Below are positions 8,771-15,691 of a stretch of DNA of 35,256 nucleotides, in pieces (positions within the stretch are counted from its first letter, which is position 1; the number at the start of each line of letters is the position of its first letter). The notes under the pieces were generated by a model. It worked only from the letters and a program-made list of their open reading frames with translations, ran no database searches and had not been told where the DNA came from. A program made the position numbers and the translations under genes. The stretch covers positions 1-35,256 of the forward strand of contig JAAETH010000525.1 of the NCBI GenBank assembly GCA_024228575.1, read 5' to 3'. The DNA is from Actinomycetes bacterium (GTDB lineage: Bacteria; Actinomycetota; Acidimicrobiia; Acidimicrobiales; Poriferisodalaceae).

Positions 8771-9595
8771 GTGGACCGCATCAAGAACACCATCGAATTG
8801 GCCAAAGTGTCTTGGCAAGTGCTGATGCACGACCGCGAGTTGTTGTGGATTCCGGTGCTCTCTATGTTCGCCTCCCTCGGCCTCTTGATCGTGCTGGCGA
8901 TCCCGGCATTCGCGATGCTCGACACGTCGTCATCTGAGGAATCGGTGAGCCCCGGCGTTGCATTTGTCGGCTTGCTCGCGGCCCTGGGGCTCAGCGTGAT
9001 AGCCGTGTTCTTCAAGGGTGCGCTGGTCGCCGCGGCACACGACCGGATGACCGGCGGAGATCCCACCGTCTCCAACGCCATCTCGAGGGCGACCAAACAC
9101 ATCGCCGGGCTCGTGCCGTGGGCTCTGCTGACCGCCACGGTCGGGCTCATCCTCCAGGCGATTCGTGAACGTTCGGGGATCCTCGGACGTATCGTCACCA
9201 ACATCGCCGGTGCGGCATGGGAGATCGTGACCTTCCTGGTCATCCCGGCAATCATCATCGACGACATGGGCGCGATCGATGGCGTGAAGCGCTCGGGGCA
9301 GTTGCTGAAGCGCACATGGGGCGAGAACCTCGCAGCGCGCGTCGGGTTCGGCTTGGTCGGCTTCGCCGCCGCCATCCCGCTGATCCTCGTCGTCGTCCTG
9401 CTGGCGGCGTCGGGTTCGACGGCACTGCTGGTGGTTGGAATCGCCATCGCCGTCGTCGGTTTCGCCCTCATCAGCGTCGTACTGACTGCATTGAACGCCA
9501 TCTTCCAGACTGCGCTCTACATGTACGCGACGACCGGCGAGACCCCCACAGCGTTCCGTGGGACCTCGCTCGCACAGTCGTTCGTTCACAAGTAG
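8771..9595 (+). CDS. DUF6159-like integral membrane protein
   Basis: A 274-residue polytopic membrane protein. The N-terminus (DRIKNTIELAKVSWQVL, then HDRELLWIPVLS) is typical of the DUF6159 family, whose function is not known. Hydrophobic helices are visible at about 30-50, 65-85, 120-135, 155-175, 200-230 and 235-260. The GTG at 8771 is preferred over an upstream TTG because AGGAGG sits 5-6 bases before it and family members start at this point. It follows the TAP-like hydrolase closely and is probably co-transcribed. Its 3' end overlaps by 10 bases the end of a possible small minus-strand ORF. Confidence 0.82.
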   Translation: MDRIKNTIELAKVSWQVLMHDRELLWIPVLSMFASLGLLIVLAIPAFAMLDTSSSEESVSPGVAFVGLLAALGLSVIAVFFKGALVAAAHDRMTGGDPTVSNAISRATKHIAGLVPWALLTATVGLILQAIRERSGILGRIVTNIAGAAWEIVTFLVIPAIIIDDMGAIDGVKRSGQLLKRTWGENLAARVGFGLVGFAAAIPLILVVVLLAASGSTALLVVGIAIAVVGFALISVVLTALNAIFQTALYMYATTGETPTAFRGTSLAQSFVHK

Positions 9596-9822
9596 GCACC
9601 CGGTACGGCGCCGGCAAGGGCGCCCAGCGGCATCGGGTGGTTCGCGGATTCGCTCCAGCACCGGTGGCGACGAGGTGGCGCCAGTTCCAGTAACCACTGG
9701 ATGGTGGCCTCAGGTGCGCAGATGACCTCATCGTCACCGGCGTTTGAGCGTGGCAGAGTCCCGGCCACCGTTGCTGGTGTGTCCAGCCGCTGGGCGTGTG
9801 CTTCGGCAGCCGGGACCGCCAT
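9586..9822 (-). CDS. possible small ORF coupled to the acidic protein gene
   Basis: A 78-residue reading frame whose ATG follows the acidic-protein stop codon after a single base (TGACATG), the same spacing seen at the rbfA-truB junction in this window. Roughly 70% of its codons end in G or C, compatible with but not proof of coding. The C-terminal half contains two Cys, an Arg/His-rich patch (PPRRHRCW) and a Pro/Gly/Ala-rich end. I recognise no family. If it is not a gene, this 228-base stretch between two convergent genes holds nothing I can identify apart from a small CCAGT/ACTGG hairpin near 9690. Confidence 0.25.
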   Translation of the reverse strand: MAVPAAEAHAQRLDTPATVAGTLPRSNAGDDEVICAPEATIQWLLELAPPRRHRCWSESANHPMPLGALAGAVPGAYL

Positions 9823-9823
9823 G

Positions 9824-10498
9824 TCAGTCTTCCTCGTCGGTGTCGTCATCCTCGTCGGTGCCGTCGCCCTCGTCGGCGTCGTCGGTGCCGTCGGCGTCGT
9901 CGGCGTCGTCGCCCTCGTCGGCCTCGCAACCCTCGTGGTCACTTTCGGCCGCCTCGAGTGCTGCCAATCCTTCAGGGCTCAGACCGTCGAGGGTCGGTTC
10001 GCACGACTCGAAGGCAGCGTCCACCGCCGCTTCGTCGGCTTCGGTGAGGGTGCCTGCATCCTCCTTGGCGTCGAGGGCATCCCAGTCGATGGCACTGTCG
10101 AGGCACTGATCGAACCGGTCGACAACGGCCTGGTCGTCGGCCGACAGATCGACGTCGTACCCATCGTCGTCGTCACCTTCGGTCTCGTCGCCTTCGGTCT
10201 CGTCGAGGTCGTCGTCGCCTTCGGTCTCGTCGTGGTCGGTCTCGTCGACATCGGCTTCGTCCGATCCCTCCTCCTCCGATTCGGAGTCGGAGTCGGAGTC
10301 GGACTCTGTTGGGGTCTCGAACTCCTCGCTGCTGGACGAGGACGCCAAGAGGGCCCCACTTGTGGCCGAGTCATTCGATGAGGCACCGGCAATTCCGACC
10401 CCGACGAGCAGGGTGACCGCGGCGAGCGCCGCGGTCACAGCAACCCCGGTTCGTCGAGTGCGCTTCGGGGTAGGGGTGGTGTCAGTGTTGTCGTTCAC
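9824..10498 (-). CDS. membrane-anchored, extremely acidic Asp/Glu-rich protein
   Basis: A 224-residue protein of unknown function. A basic N-terminus (PKRTRRTG) and a hydrophobic segment at about 18-40 form a signal peptide or anchor. A Ser-rich linker is followed by an Asp/Glu/Ser tract (57-113) with DETEGD repeats. A less repetitive middle domain (about 115-192) contains Cys132, Cys166 and Cys191, and the protein ends in a second Asp-Gly/Glu tract (193-224). The GTG start has AAGGAG 6 bases upstream. Such polyanionic exported proteins can bind Ca2+ or other cations, but no defined EF-hand loop is seen. It is transcribed divergently from the response regulator/kinase pair, a typical position for a target gene (inference). 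Confidence 0.8.
   Translation of the reverse strand: MNDNTDTTPTPKRTRRTGVAVTAALAAVTLLVGVGIAGASSNDSATSGALLASSSSSEEFETPTESDSDSDSESEEEGSDEADVDETDHDETEGDDDLDETEGDETEGDDDDGYDVDLSADDQAVVDRFDQCLDSAIDWDALDAKEDAGTLTEADEAAVDAAFESCEPTLDGLSPEGLAALEAAESDHEGCEADEGDDADDADGTDDADEGDGTDEDDDTDEED
10084..10330 (-). repeat. low-complexity Asp/Glu coding repeats
   Basis: Inside the acidic-protein gene the plus strand repeats CTTCGGTCTCGTCG-type blocks at about 10178-10236, encoding DETEGD units. A GGAGTCGGAGTCGGA run at 10285-10303 encodes the Ser-Asp/Glu stretch. These short tandem units are prone to slippage, so the length probably varies among relatives. Confidence 0.6.
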
Positions 10499-10608
10499 GG
10501 AGATCTCCTTGGTTGGGTGTTCCGTTGGAGATCACGTTGGCAAGTCGAAGATGAACGAGCGGTTGGAGATGTTGCACCGTCTTCACCAATCCTCAATGTT
10601 CGATTCGC

Positions 10609-10620
10609 CATACTGGAGCC
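10609..10620 (+). promoter_or_regulatory. candidate leaderless promoter of the response regulator gene
   Basis: CATACT at 10609-10614 ends 7 bases before the GTG at 10621. The GGAG at 10615-10618 is only two bases from the start, too close for a normal ribosome-binding site. A leaderless start is therefore likely. No convincing -35 box was found at the correct distance. Confidence 0.3.
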
Positions 10621-11292
10621 GTGCGGGTCCTGCTCATCGAAGACGAAGTCCGTCTCGCCTCGCTCATTGCCGAAGGCCTGGGCGACGAGGGCGTGGACGT
10701 CGATATCGAGCACGATGGCGACTCTGGCTACTGGAGAGCGACCGAGGGCAGCTACGACGCCATCGTCTGCGACATCATGCTCCCTGGTCGCAACGGCTAC
10801 GAGGTGTGCAGAGACGTTCGTGCGGCCGAGGTGTGGACGCCCATCCTGATGCTCACAGCCAAGGACGGCGAATTCGATGAGGCCGAAGCACTCGACATCG
10901 GGGCCGACGATTTCCTTCGCAAACCGTTCTCGTATGTGGTGTTGTTGGCCCGGCTACGTGCGCTGGTGCGACGCGGCACTCCGCCTCGGCCGGCGGTCAT
11001 CGAGTGTGGCCCCGTCGTGTTCGACCCAGCCATCGGCGAAGTGCGCTGCCGTGGCGCGATTCTCGATCTGACCAGGAGGGAGCGCCGGGTACTCGAGGTA
11101 CTCATGCGGTCGGGGGGCGACGTGGTGTCACGTCAACAGATCATCGACAAGGTCTGGGGCATGGACGACGAGCCAATGTCGAACATCGTCGATGTATACG
11201 TGCGGTATCTGCGCAAGAAGCTCGACGAGGCCGGTGCTGCGGACCTGATCAGGACCGTCCGCGGCCTGGGCTACCGGATGGTGGCGCCATGA
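10621..11292 (+). CDS. OmpR/PhoB-family response regulator
   Basis: A 223-residue DNA-binding response regulator. The receiver domain has the acidic pocket (IEDE at 6-9), the phosphoacceptor Asp51 in CDIMLPG, a Thr/Ala switch region (LTAKDGE at 78-84) and the conserved Lys101 in RKPF. The C-terminal winged helix (about 130-223) ends in VDVYVRYLRKKLDE and TVRGLGYRMVAP, the hallmark of the OmpR class. It is followed after 13 bases by the sensor kinase gene. It is divergent from the acidic-protein gene, which is the most likely regulated neighbour. Confidence 0.95.
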   Translation: MRVLLIEDEVRLASLIAEGLGDEGVDVDIEHDGDSGYWRATEGSYDAIVCDIMLPGRNGYEVCRDVRAAEVWTPILMLTAKDGEFDEAEALDIGADDFLRKPFSYVVLLARLRALVRRGTPPRPAVIECGPVVFDPAIGEVRCRGAILDLTRRERRVLEVLMRSGGDVVSRQQIIDKVWGMDDEPMSNIVDVYVRYLRKKLDEAGAADLIRTVRGLGYRMVAP

Positions 11293-11305
11293 GCTGGGCC
11301 CTCGC

Positions 11306-12745
11306 GTGATTCACCTGGGCTCGGTGCGTACGCGCATCACACTCGCAGCAACCGTGCTGGTGGCCGTGGCCATCGGCGTAGCGGCGGTCATGATCGTGCG
11401 GCTGGTCGAGCGCGACCTGGTCGAAGCGACCGAGTCGACACTCGACGAGGTGTTGGATCAACAGGCCATTGCTATCGAGGAACTGGAGGAGACACCCCGG
11501 GCATTCACTTTCGAAGCCGACAACACCTTGTTCACGGCAGGGCCGTTCACCCAGAACGAGGACGGCGAACTGTTCGGAAGATTCATCAGCGAGGACGGGC
11601 TGGTGGGCGAGCTGGTGATCGATGCACAATCCGGCGAGGTGTTGGAGGTGCTCGACCCCCAAAATGGCGAACCCATCGACGAACTCGAGATGATCGAGAT
11701 CATCCAGGACACCATCTTCGACGTGCGCCTCGTGGAGGGTGTTGAAGGCACCGAGGTCGTGGTCGTGGGTGAGGCGCTCGACGAGGTGCACGAATCCGTA
11801 GCCGCAGTTCGGCAAGCGCTCTGGATCATCGGCCCGCTGCTGGTACTGGGCTGCGGCGTGCTGGTGTGGTTCGTCGTCGGTCGCGCGCTGCGCCCGGTGA
11901 GGGCGATCTCGGGTCAGGTCGAACAGATCACTGTCGAAAGCCTGCACGAGCGGGTCCCGGTGCCCCGAGGCAGCGATGAGATCAGCGAATTGGCAACCCT
12001 CATGAACCGCATGTTGAAGCGAGTTGAGGACGGCGCTGACCGCCAGAGACAATTCGCCGCCGACGCCTCGCACGAACTCCGAAGCCCACTGTCATCGGTT
12101 GCGTTGGCGGCCGAGCTGATCGGATCGGATCCGGGTCACGAGCGCTCTGGGCGCCTGGCGGGTGACATCGTTGCCGAAGCGGGGCGGATGGAACGGCTGA
12201 TCACCGATCTGCTGCTCCTCTCCCGGACGGAGGGCGACACGACACCGTTCGGCGACGAGGTAGACCTCGTGAAGGTTGTCGGCATCGTGGCCCAGCAGCT
12301 TGGGGCCGAGTTCGAGCCGTCCATCAAGTCCGCGGTGGTGCGAGGCGACGCGGGCTCGCTCGAACGAGTTGTGACCAACCTGGTCGAGAACGCATTTCAC
12401 CACGGCGGCGGTCGCGTGAGGTTGAACGTCGAGACCAGAAGCGAGGGATGCGTGCGGCTGGTGGTCGAAGACGACGGGCCGGGAATCCCTCCCGACGAGC
12501 GGGTGAGGGTGTTCGAGCGCTTCACCCGCCTTGACGAAGCCAGGACCAGACAGACCGGTGGGACGGGAATTGGCCTCGCTCTGGTCGCAGCCATCGTTCA
12601 ACGCCACGGTGGCACCACCCACGTCGAGGATTCCCGGGATCTGGGCGGGGCTCGATTCCGAATCGACCTACCGCGGGTCGTTCAGGATGCGGTGAGGGTG
12701 AGCCCACTATCTGCGCCGGCCGACCAGTCGGCCACGAAGCGGTAA
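11306..12745 (+). CDS. HAMP-domain sensor histidine kinase
   Basis: A 479-residue membrane kinase paired with the preceding response regulator. Transmembrane helices at about 11-33 and 171-193 enclose a 137-residue extracytoplasmic sensor region that is itself rich in Asp/Glu. HAMP follows (about 194-245), then the dimerisation/phosphoacceptor domain with His256 in ASHELRSPL. The ATP-binding domain has the N box (NLVENAFHHGG), the G1 box (DDGPGIP), FERF and the G2 box (GTGIGLAL). The GTG at 11306 is the first start in frame. The signal is unknown; an acidic sensor next to an acidic exported protein suggests cations or envelope state (inference). The last 64 bases overlap the convergent GntR gene. 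Confidence 0.93.
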   Translation: MIHLGSVRTRITLAATVLVAVAIGVAAVMIVRLVERDLVEATESTLDEVLDQQAIAIEELEETPRAFTFEADNTLFTAGPFTQNEDGELFGRFISEDGLVGELVIDAQSGEVLEVLDPQNGEPIDELEMIEIIQDTIFDVRLVEGVEGTEVVVVGEALDEVHESVAAVRQALWIIGPLLVLGCGVLVWFVVGRALRPVRAISGQVEQITVESLHERVPVPRGSDEISELATLMNRMLKRVEDGADRQRQFAADASHELRSPLSSVALAAELIGSDPGHERSGRLAGDIVAEAGRMERLITDLLLLSRTEGDTTPFGDEVDLVKVVGIVAQQLGAEFEPSIKSAVVRGDAGSLERVVTNLVENAFHHGGGRVRLNVETRSEGCVRLVVEDDGPGIPPDERVRVFERFTRLDEARTRQTGGTGIGLALVAAIVQRHGGTTHVEDSRDLGGARFRIDLPRVVQDAVRVSPLSAPADQSATKR

Positions 12746-13440
12746 CGATCACCCCGAATGATTGTGACGCGCCACTCGATGGGATGGCCCTGATTTGTGC
12801 CAAGGCGCTCGAGGTGGAAGGCAGCGTCGGTCCTGCGCAGCCCGAGAAGTTCGCGGTCGCCCGCCGCCGGAATGACGGGGCTGAGGCGCTCCCACCCCCT
12901 GTCGGGCCGCAAGCCCGCTGTGCGCTCGAGTTCGTCGTAGAGAGCCGTGTGGGTGAAGTCGGCATCGAGAAGGCTCTTGCCGATCTCGTACGGCAACCAC
13001 GCGCGATCGACGGCAAGCGGCTGATCGTCGGCCATACGAAGGCGTTCCACATAGACAAGATCTGCGTCGTCGCCGAGACCAAGCGCGGCCGCGGCGACGG
13101 TGTTCCTCCTGACGTCGAGCTGCAGGACCATACTGTTCTGGCTGACACCCGAGGATTCGATCGATTGGAACAAGCTGTAGAGCTGGCCGAGTGGTTGCTC
13201 GAACTCGGTGCGGTTCACCACGGTTCCACGACCACGTTCGCGTTTCAACACCCCGGTGCGATTCAGGTGCCGGATGGCCTCCCTGACCGTGTGACGACTG
13301 ACGCCGTACTGATCGACCAGCTCCGCGTCGGTAGCAAACCTGTCAGAGAACTCGTCGTCGTCGAGGCGACGGCGCAGATCGGCCTCGAGCTGGGCCCACA
13401 ACGGCATGGGGCTTTCGCGATCGAGTTTTGCTGCCGGCAT
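12682..13440 (-). CDS. GntR-family transcriptional regulator with UTRA domain
   Basis: 252 residues. The N-terminal GntR winged helix-turn-helix covers about 10-78 (MPLWAQLEADLRRRL, FATDAELVDQYGVSRHTVREAIRHL, a GVLKRERGRGTVV wing). The C-terminal half fits the UTRA effector domain of the HutC/FarR subfamily (VYVERLRMADDQPLAVDRAWLP, then ending VTIIRGDRYRF), which binds small organic ligands. The ATG is at 13440. It is the last gene of a minus-strand run after the SMP-30 and MFS genes and may control them. Its end overlaps the convergent histidine kinase gene by 64 bases. Confidence 0.92.
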   Translation of the reverse strand: MPAAKLDRESPMPLWAQLEADLRRRLDDDEFSDRFATDAELVDQYGVSRHTVREAIRHLNRTGVLKRERGRGTVVNRTEFEQPLGQLYSLFQSIESSGVSQNSMVLQLDVRRNTVAAAALGLGDDADLVYVERLRMADDQPLAVDRAWLPYEIGKSLLDADFTHTALYDELERTAGLRPDRGWERLSPVIPAAGDRELLGLRRTDAAFHLERLGTNQGHPIEWRVTIIRGDRYRFVADWSAGADSGLTLTAS

Positions 13441-13499
13441 CGGAAGTTCTCGCCCTCTGTGCGGTCGAACCTATTTGTCTGATTGTACGCACAGGTGCA

Positions 13500-14768
13500 T
13501 CAATTGTCGGTACCCGTCGGGTCGTTCCTCGCCCGCAAGGTTGCCTCGCTGACCTCGGGGCCGGGCTCGAGTCTGACGACGACGGCAAGAACCGCTGCAA
13601 CACAGGACCCGAAGAACACCACGGCAGAAACCGACGTCTGCTCGACCACATACCCCATGATCGAGTTCGAGATCGAGACGACCCCACCGAACGACAGCGT
13701 CCAGAGGGCCATCACCCGGCCTCTGACCTCGTCGGCCAGATGTTCCTGAAGGAAGGTGCTCAGAGCGACGGGCATGGTGAAATAGAACAACCCGACAGCA
13801 AAAAAGGTCGGGTACGCGGCGGTGGGCGACCGAAGGACGGACAGGACCGCCAAGGCCACCGCGAAACATCCGAGGGCCACACGAACAGTGACGGGACGAG
13901 GAACGTGGGCGAGAACCGTTCCAACGCTCGCCGCCCCGGCCAGTGCCCCCAGACCGAAGGTGGCATAGAGGACTCCGTAGGTCTGGCTCTCGGGATCTAC
14001 GCCGAGGTTCAACTCGGCCAGCGCCGGCATCTGGCCGATGAACGGCAGACAGAACGCGGCGAACGTAGCCATCGTGAGCAATGGGCGCCGGATCTGGGAC
14101 GAGACCCTGGCCAGCCTCAACCCGCCCAGGAAACGGTCGCCGAAGCTCCTCGAACGAGACGAGGTCGGCGGGATCGTCACGACTGCGACCGCGCCGATCA
14201 CGAACAGATAGGTCGCGGCGTTGATGAGCAATACGGATGGCACACCAAGAACGGACGCAAGCCATGCACCGAGCGCCGGCCCGATGACCCGACTGCCATT
14301 GACCTGCATCGAGTTCAAGCTGATGGCCGCTGACAGGTTCTCTCGTCCGACCAGGCTGGGAAGCACGGCCGTGAACGCCGGCGCATAGAGTGCCTGGCCG
14401 ACACCGATGATGAACACAAGCCCTATCAAGGTGGTTTGTGAGATGTCGCCGTCCGCGACCTGCCACGCCAGGACAACCCCCCAGACGCCTTGCCAAGCCT
14501 GAGTGACCAGCAGCAGGAGTTTGCGGTCCAGGGAATCAGCGAGGCCTCCACCGATGACGCTGAGCACCAACATCGGCCCCATCTGGGCGAACACCACCAG
14601 CCCGAGGAATGTGGAACTCCCCGTCAGCTCCCACGCAAGAACACCGAGTACGACCTGTTGCATCCAGCGGCCGGTGTTCGACACGAACGAGGCAGCCAGG
14701 ACGAGGCTGAAGTCGCGATGGCTGATGACATCACGAATCCGGGGAGGATCTTGCTGAGGATCCGACAT
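13500..14768 (-). CDS. MFS transporter, EntS-like exporter
   Basis: A 422-residue permease with about 12 hydrophobic helices. The N-terminus (RDFSLVLAASFVSNTGRWMQQVVLG) and the ADSLDRKLLLL loop are typical of the MFS_3/EntS-type efflux group. The substrate cannot be read from the sequence. The ATG at 14768 shares one base with the stop of the SMP-30 gene (TGATG), so translation is coupled. A longer in-frame start at 14801 lies wholly in the SMP-30 gene and is rejected. A GntR gene follows after 59 bases. The three genes may form a small catabolic or efflux module. Confidence 0.9.
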   Translation of the reverse strand: MSDPQQDPPRIRDVISHRDFSLVLAASFVSNTGRWMQQVVLGVLAWELTGSSTFLGLVVFAQMGPMLVLSVIGGGLADSLDRKLLLLVTQAWQGVWGVVLAWQVADGDISQTTLIGLVFIIGVGQALYAPAFTAVLPSLVGRENLSAAISLNSMQVNGSRVIGPALGAWLASVLGVPSVLLINAATYLFVIGAVAVVTIPPTSSRSRSFGDRFLGGLRLARVSSQIRRPLLTMATFAAFCLPFIGQMPALAELNLGVDPESQTYGVLYATFGLGALAGAASVGTVLAHVPRPVTVRVALGCFAVALAVLSVLRSPTAAYPTFFAVGLFYFTMPVALSTFLQEHLADEVRGRVMALWTLSFGGVVSISNSIMGYVVEQTSVSAVVFFGSCVAAVLAVVVRLEPGPEVSEATLRARNDPTGTDN

Positions 14769-15664
14769 CAATAGTTGAGCTTCAGACCGGGTCGATCCCA
14801 CAGTGTCGAGACCAGGCGACCCGTACCGGACAACGTGATGTAGGCGGTCCGCATGTCGTCGCCACCGAACGCGATGTTGGTCGTGAGTGGGTCGTTCGTA
14901 GGCACGAACTCGAGCTCGGTCCCTTCCGGAGTGAAGGTGGTGATTCCGGGCGTGCTGAGCGTGGCGACCGACACGTTCCCGTGGGCATCCATCGCCAGGC
15001 TGTCGAACAACTTGCGACCTGCGGGACTGCCGATGAATACTCCGCGCGACGGCGACGAACCCGCCAACCGGCCCGGACCGACGAGATCCCAGGCCAGCAC
15101 CTGACCCGAGTGTGTCTCGGCCACGTAAACACGGTCCTCGTCGGGTGAAAGGCCGACCCCGTTCGGTGAGTCGAGCGGGTATACGACCTCGGCTATCGAC
15201 GACCCGTCGGCGGCCGCGTAGTACAAGCCGCCACGATCGCGATCCCTGGCGCGATTCTTGCCATGATCGGTGAACCAGAATCCACCCGAGCGGTCGAAGA
15301 CGATGTCATTTGGCCCGCGCAACAGATGGCCATCGACCTCGGAGTACATGACTTCGAACTCGCCGGTCTCCAGATCGACCACCTGAATGGACCCCCCCGC
15401 ATAGTCGACAGGTTGTTCGCCGGGAAGTGTCAGGCCATTGACGTCGTGCCACTCGAAGCCACCGTTGTTACACACGTAGCAGCGGCCATCGGGACCGATA
15501 GCGGCCCCGTTCGGTCCACCACCCAGCTCGGCGACCACGTCGATGTCGCCGGCGGTCGACACCCGACTGAGTGTCCCCCGCCTGATCTCGACCAGCACGA
15601 TAGTGCCGTCGGGCATGACGATGGGCCCTTCGGGGAACTGGAGACCTTCGGCGATTGGCTGCAT
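14768..15664 (-). CDS. SMP-30/gluconolactonase-like beta-propeller hydrolase
   Basis: A 298-residue calcium-dependent lactonase-type six-bladed propeller. Typical segments are EGLQFPEGPIVMPDG (metal-ligand Glu in EGP), GPNGAAIGPDGRCYV, RGPNDIVFDRSGGFWFTD, DSPNGVGLSPDEDRVYV and DSLAMDAHGNVSVA (probable active-site Asp). Family members open sugar or other lactones; the substrate here is unknown. It lies 27 bases after ftsK, and no ribosome-binding site precedes the ATG. An inverted repeat TGCCCG-CT-CGGGCA occupies that gap. The stop overlaps the MFS start, coupling the two. Confidence 0.9.
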   Translation of the reverse strand: MQPIAEGLQFPEGPIVMPDGTIVLVEIRRGTLSRVSTAGDIDVVAELGGGPNGAAIGPDGRCYVCNNGGFEWHDVNGLTLPGEQPVDYAGGSIQVVDLETGEFEVMYSEVDGHLLRGPNDIVFDRSGGFWFTDHGKNRARDRDRGGLYYAAADGSSIAEVVYPLDSPNGVGLSPDEDRVYVAETHSGQVLAWDLVGPGRLAGSSPSRGVFIGSPAGRKLFDSLAMDAHGNVSVATLSTPGITTFTPEGTELEFVPTNDPLTTNIAFGGDDMRTAYITLSGTGRLVSTLWDRPGLKLNY

Positions 15665-15674
15665 TGGGCCATGA

Positions 15675-15688
15675 TGCCCGCTCGGGCA
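15675..15688 (-). promoter_or_regulatory. small hairpin between ftsK and the SMP-30 gene
   Basis: A perfect 6-bp inverted repeat (TGCCCG / CGGGCA) with a 2-base centre lies between the ftsK stop and the SMP-30 ATG. There is no T-run, so it is not a classical intrinsic terminator. It could be an operator (a symmetric dimer site), a processing signal, or chance. Confidence 0.3.
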
Positions 15689-15691
15689 GGA

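Noticed and set aside
10499-10620. Direct repeats as binding sites for the response regulator
   Set aside because: TTCACC and TTCGAT near 10582 and 10600 are too dissimilar and not spaced by one helical turn.
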